This document shows positions 59,201 to 64,000 of a DNA stretch of 64,000 nt, piece after piece. Every line of letters begins with the position of its first letter. Position 1 is the stretch's first letter. Where the stretch lies: assembly GCA_963930655.1 (NCBI GenBank), contig OZ005616.1, forward strand, positions 10,754,001-10,818,000, written 5' to 3'. Both the position numbers and the translations under genes were made by a program. The notes under the pieces are model-generated. The model was not told where the DNA came from. It did no database searches and was given only the letters and a program-made list of their open reading frames with translations. Source of the stretch: Myrica gale. Its lineage: Eukaryota > Streptophyta > Magnoliopsida > Fagales > Myricaceae.

Positions 59201-62200
59201 ATTTTACCTTCTTCCCTTTGTCTAAGGACCATAGAGTACATAAATGAGTAGAAAGCTGAAAATTCTTCAATCTCCCAATCATTGGCGGTTCTTGAAAATG
59301 AATAGGATTTTATGCTGTTAGATGTGGAGTTCATTGTGGAGAAGTGTTGTATATGAGCTTTCTTTCTACGCATGTTTTGTACACTGTAAAATCATTGATG
59401 AACTGGTTTCATTAGGTTAAACTGTTCAGTGAGAAAATGAAGCAGTGTCCTTACATTGTTGCAGTAGACAAGTAAAAATGACTAGAACTCAAACCATCTT
59501 ATTGATGACTTATCTACCAGCCCGTTCTTTTGACATTAGATTTTTGAATAGTCGCGTATATGATCTCCCTTTGCTGAAAGTAACTTAGCAGTAAGGATTC
59601 TCATGGCGTTTGTTCGCAGTCTGTCGATAGAAGCGAAGTTTATTAAGTTCTCGGTTAGCTCGTCTGGCACCGTTTCTCTTACAGAGCGGAGTAGGAAGTC
59701 TCAGTCTACGATTCGTTTCGGTAACTACGGGGTGATTTGGTTGACAAATGTGTTTGGCAAGCTAGTCGATTCCAAGGAGGTCAGCGATTTTTCAGAGAGA
59801 TTCAACGAGTCTTCGCGCGCGTTCTTGGCTCAACGATGCTCTAATAAGAATGGCAGTTACATGGTTCTTGCTGAACTTGGAGATCGACGTAGACGTGGGG
59901 CTGTGTTTATTCCTGAGGGGAGAATGAGGAGTGGGTGGCAGGCGTTTGCTTCTGTTTGTGACGAGCTGATCTCAGTCCTCGGTGAACTCAGGCGTCGAAG
60001 GGTGCGTTATGGGGGCTCGGAGATCAGGCAGGGAGCTTCGTTTGCTCAGATGGTACAGGCTAGAGGACCGGAGAAGGAGGTGGCGGTAGATAAGGTGGCT
60101 CGAGGAAATTGGAAGTGCTATGGTGTTGGAAGAGAAAGTTTTCCAATCCAATCGCGAAGGCTATCTGGAGATTGATACCATCCTGTATTTGGTGGTGTCT
60201 TTGGAGGGAGCGCAATAGTAGATGTTTTGAAGACTGTTCCTTGTCTCTTGACAGATTGCAGGGGGCTTTGTTGTTTTCCCTTTTTTGTTGGGCTAATTCT
60301 ATGCTTAGATGCCCTTTTGTGGATTTAGATGATTTTCTTAGCTTTCTTGCTTGTTTGGATCAGTGATTCCGGTATAACCTTTGTACTGTTTTCACTATTT
60401 CTAATGAGATTGGCTTACTTATCAAAAAAAAGAAAATGAATAGTCCACCCCATAACCGAAATCCCCCTCCAAACAATCCGCAACCATCGCGTTCTTGCAT
60501 CTAGCAAGGGAAAACAATAGAGGACTGCAAGCTTCAAAGGCCTTTCTCCACACCAAAGATCATGCCAAAACCTTACATTAAGGCCACAACCCACCACGAA
60601 ACGGATGTTCCCACAAAAGAGGGGTCATACATTGCTAATGTGCTTCCACAAGCTCACACCATAAGAGCCGTGGATCTAATTTCTCCCATAGAGAGACGAA
60701 ATTGGAAACATTTCTTTGGGGGGACGCAGAAAGAGGGGGAACATTTTTGGGGAGTAAAAGGGATTTTTGGGTGGGGAGAAGGCTTTGTTGAATCCCCCTG
60801 CTTTGTCTCTCCCTCCCCTTTCTCTCTCGCTCTCTCACACACACACAAAGACAAACTATCTCCATCACGTGCTAAAACAAAGACCTTACATGTTGACAAT
60901 AACCCAATCTACTCAAGATTGTACTCTGAATAACATGTTTCTTTTTCCAAATGAATCTCAATTCACTTGTGTTCTTAGAAGAACGATGAATCAAAATAGA
61001 TGAAGAAATAGAAAAATACCTGCAACAAGAGCATAACTAAGGCAAAGAGAACCTTTGCAACCTCTGTTAAGAAATTAACACTAATTGGGCTAAACTTGAA
61101 ACTCCCATCCACCTTGGACATATAAACTAGAATAGGCTGCAGAAAAGAAAAATGCACAAATTCAGACAATTTAGAAATAAGGACAGTGAATTTCCAAAAG
61201 GAACCACAGGAAAGTTTGTGATGTTCAATTTGAAAATCTGAACCAAGATCTAACAGGTTAAGTACTAAGAGACCATTAGGGTTTGATGCCAAAATTATTT
61301 TCTTATACGCGAACTTGTATCCAACTTATCAAAAAAATTAACTTGTATCCAAGTTTTTTTGTACAACTTTTACACATTTTGGTAATCACAAGAGATGATA
61401 GAAGTGCGTCTAAATTACTAAATCAGCTCCAACCACCATGGTGGATGAGATCTCGGTGAGAATGACAATGATATTACTGATGGCAGCTGCAACAGTGGCA
61501 GACACTTAGCAATAGTGGTGATAGAAGTTGTAAAGAGGGGAAGGGGTCACGGGTGTTGGTGACCATGGCAGTATGTAGCATCTAGGTGGCAACATCAACA
61601 ACTACTAAGTGTCAGAAGAGGTTGTTGTTGGTGGTGGCAGTGGTGGGGGCAGCGGTGGCAACTTGGAAACGGTGGTACATGTCATAAGTTTGCAGATGTT
61701 AGTAGGATGGCAACAGCTTGATGATTGTACATGATAATGCTGCTGCTGCTGGTGATGGCACTTCATAGGTAGTTGAGGCAGTCTACTCAACTACCTTAGA
61801 TCATGTACAAAAATTTTGGGAAAGTTTTGGGGGAACTTCAAGTATGCATTTCTTGTTTTTTCTAGCTAATATAAACTCACTTTCTGGACGAAACAAAACA
61901 GAATTACTTATCAAAGTCAAGGACTATATGAAAACTTGTTCCAAAAAAAGGGGGAGAGGTAGGTGGGGGAGAGGAAAATCATGCTTAACAAGTCCTGTAA
62001 TGTTCAACAGCAAGAATAATTTAGCAACTTTGTACATAACAAAAAGGGAATGAACATTTACATCACCAAAAGCAGTTTAGCAGACAATCATGTTTAATTG
62101 ACTTGTTTTCACAGACAAATGAGTCCATCAGCTAAGTATAAAGAATGTGTTTTCAACTGAGAGAACATGTTTCAAATGAAGTTGTCTACATTTCAAGTTC

Positions 62201-62693
62201 ATTCAACTCCAAACCGATAACGACAAAGATAAAAAAGATGCATCTATCAGAAATAAGTGAAACGAATACTTGAGCATATTGAAATCATAATGTGACAGAA
62301 AACTGAATAGAGCTAGTATCAAATTACGAAATTATATTGTCTGACTCGATGAAAATACTGTTCCTATTTGAGTGAAGAGCACAGACATTTTTTGTGGGGG
62401 GCCGGGAGGTGTCAAAAGAGAAATTGTTCGCAATAGAATGTAAACCTCTCCAAGAATTAGCACATTATCATTACTCAAGGAATAGGGCATCAGTAACACT
62501 TTTACTGTTCAGATGCAAAAATTACCTGCAAACCAACAAGGAAACAATCACCAACCACCAATAAGAGGTTAAGGACACGTTGCTTGGATGATACCCTGCC
62601 CTTGTATTGGTCATAAGCCCTTGACACGGTCTTGGCAGATGGGGAAACCATCTTTGAGTGGCAGACGCTGCATTCCATCATCCCGTTCTTCAT
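44221..62693 (-). CDS. CMP-sialic-acid-transporter-like nucleotide-sugar transporter, 14 coding exons, 404 aa
   Basis: Multi-helix Golgi antiporter of the NST/DMT superfamily, close to plant CMP-sialic acid transporter-like proteins (Arabidopsis At2g43240/At4g35335 type). Plants lack common sialic acids, so the true substrate is uncertain. Coding exons (minus): 62693-62526, 61136-61020, 56523-56467, 55199-55122, 51434-51390, 49890-49831, 49711-49589, 49436-49359, 48689-48620, 45334-45227, 44955-44822, 44715-44636, 44483-44438, 44271-44221; the 1215 bp keep frame throughout. The start reads [20 protein letters not shown]; family blocks include [105 protein letters not shown] and [19 protein letters not shown]; the end is ERQPLLPT. 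Nearly all introns use GT/AG with usual donors; exon 10 has GTTAAG. Upstream, a TGTCAG acceptor at 62710-62712 indicates a non-coding first exon. Introns 2-3, 4-5 and 9-10 hold LINEs. Confidence 0.97.
44321..44373 (-). repeat. 53-bp copy of the exon-11 start inside the last intron
   Basis: Identical over 53 bp to 44939-44991, which covers the 3' splice site and first 17 coding bases of exon 11. The copy lies in the intron between exons 13 and 14, about 620 bp downstream in gene sense. It carries a duplicate CAG acceptor. Confidence 0.93.
44341..44410. repeat. Perfect 25-bp inverted repeat with 20-bp loop
   Basis: Arms 44341-44365 and 44386-44410 are exact reverse complements (left arm begins GACATATCAAACGAC and ends CAATAGA). 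The left arm is part of the 53-bp copy of the exon-11 boundary. The transcript could form a stable hairpin in the last intron. Confidence 0.93.
45486..45682. mobile_element. AT-rich MITE, 197 bp, in transporter intron
   Basis: Inverted termini GGTATGTTTGAGG (left) and GGCATGTTTGAGCC (right, other strand); flanking direct repeat CAAAG at 45481-45485 and 45683-45687. The core GGAGTTGGTGAAAAAGTAAAG and TATTATAATAATAAAAAATTAT is shared with 6760-6950 and 21490-21725. A palindrome GAGCCCAATTAATTGGGGCTC sits at the right end. Confidence 0.75.
46190..47347 (-). mobile_element. 5'-truncated LINE in transporter intron (exons 9-10)
   Basis: A poly(T) run at about 46190-46201 marks the tail; AAGC(T)AATCTCATTAGA next to it is the shared 3' tail on the minus strand. 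From there to 47347 runs the C-terminal part of ORF2 in one nearly complete frame. The 5' end is truncated at about 47347. No TSD was identified on inspection. Confidence 0.88.
46427..47347 (-). pseudogene. LINE ORF2 C-terminal region with zinc-binding domain (zf-RVT)
   Basis: 306 codons open: [87 protein letters not shown] and [18 protein letters not shown], the standard block after the RT of plant L1 ORF2, with the C-x2-C...H-x4-C type zinc motif intact. It gives the uninterrupted reference for the deletion joins in the other LINE copies. Not functional alone: EN and RT are missing. Confidence 0.9.
52231..52380 (-). repeat. 87-bp tandem duplication in ORF1 of the LINE derivative
   Basis: CACCTCTGCCTTGTGGAGAG starts at 52231 and again at 52318, each followed by AGTCTCCAACAAGWACWGTAGAAGATGAGCACCCAC. 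Unit 1 and unit 2 differ at a few bases. The period, 87, is a multiple of three; the frame break is elsewhere. Confidence 0.85.
52299..53429 (-). pseudogene. LINE ORF1 body, 376 codons open
   Basis: Continues the ORF1 begun at 53674 after a frame change near 53430: [40 protein letters not shown], then low-complexity linker sequence rich in G, S, P and V and a repeated IEKESSG. Homologous positions exist in the copies at 27.6-28.1 and 59.6-60.1 kb. The last part contains [18 protein letters not shown], repeated 87 bp further on in another frame (ending the open frame). Confidence 0.78.
53831..55121. other. Rest of transporter intron (exons 4-5), no gene seen
   Basis: Intronic sequence between the LINE derivative and exon 4. 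It has no coding evidence on either strand. No further transposon ends were recognised. Confidence 0.5.
57022..58885 (-). mobile_element. Nested LINE with RT domain, inserted in the host LINE
   Basis: Bounded by ACGCACAGAGTT (57010-57021) and ACGCACGGAGTT (58886-58897), a 12-bp TSD with one substitution, which falls exactly where the host LINE's coding sequence is interrupted. Its 3' end, at the left, is AT-rich without a clean A run. The minus strand begins 5'-truncated in the EN-RT linker and carries RT, then joins after [10 protein letters not shown] (near 57666) directly to the zinc-binding region ([39 protein letters not shown]), lacking some 200-300 codons between them. Confidence 0.87.
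57666..58766 (-). pseudogene. LINE reverse transcriptase (palm intact, frame broken)
   Basis: Pieces in order: [54 protein letters not shown] and [11 protein letters not shown] (58766-58401); then [40 protein letters not shown] and [11 protein letters not shown] (58391-57975); then [13 protein letters not shown] and [20 protein letters not shown] (57956-57666). The catalytic aspartates are present (LDIHKAYD and FADD). Breaks between pieces are a stop near 58400 and frame changes near 57970. Not functional as it stands. Confidence 0.9.
59306..60431 (+). mobile_element. Mini-LINE: ORF1 start fused to ORF2 end, antisense to the gene
   Basis: Flanked by the identical 12-mer GAAAATGAATAG at 59294-59305 and 60432-60443. 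Plus orientation, poly(A) at 60423-60431, shared tail AATGAGATTGGCTTACTTAT just before it. From left: 297 bp not resembling the 5' region of the other LINEs, then ORF1 from 59603 ([18 protein letters not shown]), and at about 60098-60110 a direct join to the ORF2 C-terminal end (TGGTGTTGGAAGAG..., giving CWWRERN-type [20 protein letters not shown] in another frame) and the 3' end. Everything from mid-ORF1 to the last 90 codons of ORF2 is missing. Confidence 0.92.
59603..60175 (+). CDS. Chimeric ORF1 of the mini-LINE, 190 aa, uninterrupted
   Basis: Open from ATG to stop with no break: [106 protein letters not shown], then a short tail read out of frame through the former ORF2 end. Among the ORF1-type copies this is the only one with its N-terminal domain fully open, so it may be the youngest. 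Whether it is expressed is unknown; it lies antisense to the host gene. Confidence 0.6.
   Translation: MAFVRSLSIEAKFIKFSVSSSGTVSLTERSRKSQSTIRFGNYGVIWLTNVFGKLVDSKEVSDFSERFNESSRAFLAQRCSNKNGSYMVLAELGDRRRRGAVFIPEGRMRSGWQAFASVCDELISVLGELRRRRVRYGGSEIRQGASFAQMVQARGPEKEVAVDKVARGNWKCYGVGRESFPIQSRRLSGD
61137..62525 (-). other. Transporter intron (exons 1-2)
   Basis: Intronic; no gene inside. At about 61600-61760 there is GTT/GGT/GCT trinucleotide-rich sequence (GTTGTTGTTGGTGGTGGC, TGCTGCTGCTGCTGG), a simple-repeat tract. The rest is AT-rich. Confidence 0.6.
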
Positions 62694-64000
62694 TGTTTGA
62701 AGCCAAACTCTGACACCCTACACAAAATTGTATCTACAACCACAAATTAAGAAGACACTGTCACAAGCCTTCTATGCGTTGAACAAACAATTGCTTAAAA
62801 ACCTATTCATCTAAATAATAATACATACAAACCAGCTACAATCGCTTATGGTTTATGTTGCTGCTTAGAAATGTGGGATGTAAGAATAGAACCAACATTT
62901 TCGATCTTAATCAACAATCACTGATGAAAAGAAAGAAAAACTAGGCCCATCAGGGCTATACAGCAAGATAAAGGTAATAATTTCACTGCACAAATTCATA
63001 CTCTGAGCACATATTTGTGTTCTTTTCCCCACTTTCTCAGCAAGCAAGCAGAAGGAATATGTGGATCCATCAGCCATAGGCGACAGAATCCAGATACAAG
63101 GTTTACACTTGCAATATATCAATCAAATTTCATTGGAGAAATAAATATCTAATAAATATAATCCACCCAGATCTCACTTCGCGAACAACAAATAATTAAA
63201 CATTTTTCAGAGCAAAACGACACCATTCTTAAAACTGGGAAAAATCCTCACCAAAAACCGCTAAATTTAGATAGATATCCACCAAATATAAACATACCAA
63301 GCTTAGATCTTGCTACTTCAGAAACAAAATTGAACTCCTACTCCCAAAACTAACGCGTTTCTCATACAAATCATTCAAATTGCAAGAGTTACCTGACCAA
63401 AACTGCCTCGCTCCGAGCATTCACCAAAGAATTCGATTTGTCCGGTTGGCGGTCAAATTTCCCGCCAGATCCGCAACTCGGGCACCTGAATTCAACTCCC
63501 CCACCCTCTCTCTCCGTCTCAGATTAGCGTTCCGGGTGAGATATACGTTTGCGAAATGGAGAATTTAAGCCCTCTCTCCTTTTATGGAATTTGAATTCCC
63601 GGAGATGCGAGGAATGTTCAGAGCGACAGAGATGGAAAAGTTCATACCATTCCCTTTTCTGTCCCAGCTCCTAAATCCTAATTGCTTTGAATTCACACTA
63701 GCACGGCCTCCCTGTGTGCGGGAAAACGACGTACCGACGCTAGCGAAGGCGAGTGGGTGACGGATCAATCAGGTGGAAGCTTTGGTAGGAAAAAGTGGAG
63801 TCAAAGAAAGTGAGGCAGTGATCTGTCAGGTCTTGTCAGAAATTATTATTCGTGGCTGGGTCAGGTTAAGATCGGAGGGGGGTTGCTGCGAAAGCGAAAG
63901 CGATCAATTATGTTTAGAATTAGATGTATATTTCGCCTGAACTTGTGTTACTCACTGACGTTAGCTTTGCGTCCAATCCTCTCTGATATAAATACAATTT
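62694..64000 (-). promoter_or_regulatory. 5' non-coding exon, leader intron and promoter of the transporter gene
   Basis: A leader intron is inferred from donor CAG/GTAACTC at 63393/63392 and acceptor TGTCAG at 62710-62712, leaving 16 leader bases (62709-62694) next to the ATG. The non-coding first exon therefore ends at 63393 and begins somewhere to the right, probably between 63550 and 63770, where the sequence turns more GC-rich. No TATA box is placed with confidence. Introns in 5' leaders are common in plant housekeeping genes. Confidence 0.6.

Larger units (their letters stand above)
56648..60700 (-). mobile_element. 5'-truncated LINE (host element), split by two nested LINEs
   Basis: Three pieces of one LINE ORF2 C-terminus, minus strand: 60690-60444 ([19 protein letters not shown]), 59293-58898 ([69 protein letters not shown]) and 57009-56648 (VMPKRVGEG..., [20 protein letters not shown], tail and poly(A) at 56648-56665). 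Read in this order they reconstitute the block seen intact at 46427-47347. Its 3' end (CTCAATAAAGCTTTCCATAC) differs from the shared tail of the other LINEs, so it is a different subfamily. The 5' truncation point is approximate. It lies in the intron between exons 2 and 3. Confidence 0.85.

Noticed and set aside
1..64000. tRNA, rRNA and small RNA genes
   Set aside because: No cloverleaf, rRNA core or other known RNA gene stood out on reading both strands; absence is not proven without a covariance-model scan.

Overview
The window is nuclear DNA of a flowering plant. The evidence is several short exons with GT/AG junctions and long introns, a Cf-9-type leucine-rich-repeat receptor-like protein (RLP), plant L1-type LINEs, a Copia relic, hAT-type elements and AT-rich MITEs. 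Gene content fits a dicot, perhaps a woody rosid, but no species can be named from sequence alone. No rRNA, tRNA, CRISPR or prokaryotic feature was recognised.

Layout. 1-8.2 kb is intergenic and packed with small transposons: a CCGG-rich hAT-like MITE, two related GC-rich retroposons, AT-rich MITEs, and a 1.16-kb hAT-type element with a perfect 8-bp target-site duplication (TSD). 8.6-11.85 kb (+) is an RLP pseudogene broken by two small frameshifts, with six copies of a 147-bp LRR module. 12-17 kb is repeat-derived, including two diverged, oppositely oriented copies of an unknown repeat. 17.9-20.7 kb (-) is a complete six-exon GOT1-type Golgi vesicle-transport gene (140 aa). 22.9-35.2 kb (-) is a seven-exon gene for a conserved plant membrane/plastid-type protein of unknown function, with a 3.9-kb LINE in its fifth intron. 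35.5-43.3 kb is intergenic, with a MITE, a degenerate Copia element, scattered LINE reverse-transcriptase and RNase H fragments, and an ORF1-only LINE derivative. 44.2-62.7 kb (-) is a complete 14-coding-exon nucleotide-sugar transporter of the CMP-sialic-acid-transporter-like family (404 aa), with a non-coding first exon near 63.4 kb. Its 1.2 kb of coding sequence is spread over 18.5 kb, and LINEs make up roughly 7.5 kb of its introns.

The three live-looking genes are all on the minus strand and keep frame across every inferred splice junction. GOT1 and the nucleotide-sugar transporter both act in the Golgi/secretory system, but nothing suggests co-regulation.

The most unusual content is the LINE population. 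Five copies share one 3' tail (consensus close to AATGAGATTGGCTTACTTAT followed by A), but differ in coding content: one lost its reverse transcriptase and carries a 580-bp internal tandem duplication, two keep only ORF1, one joins the ORF1 start directly to the ORF2 end, and one is a plain 5' truncation. This looks like a family of deletion derivatives mobilised in trans by an L1 through a common 3' end. In one intron three LINEs are nested, and two of the nested insertions have recognisable TSDs.
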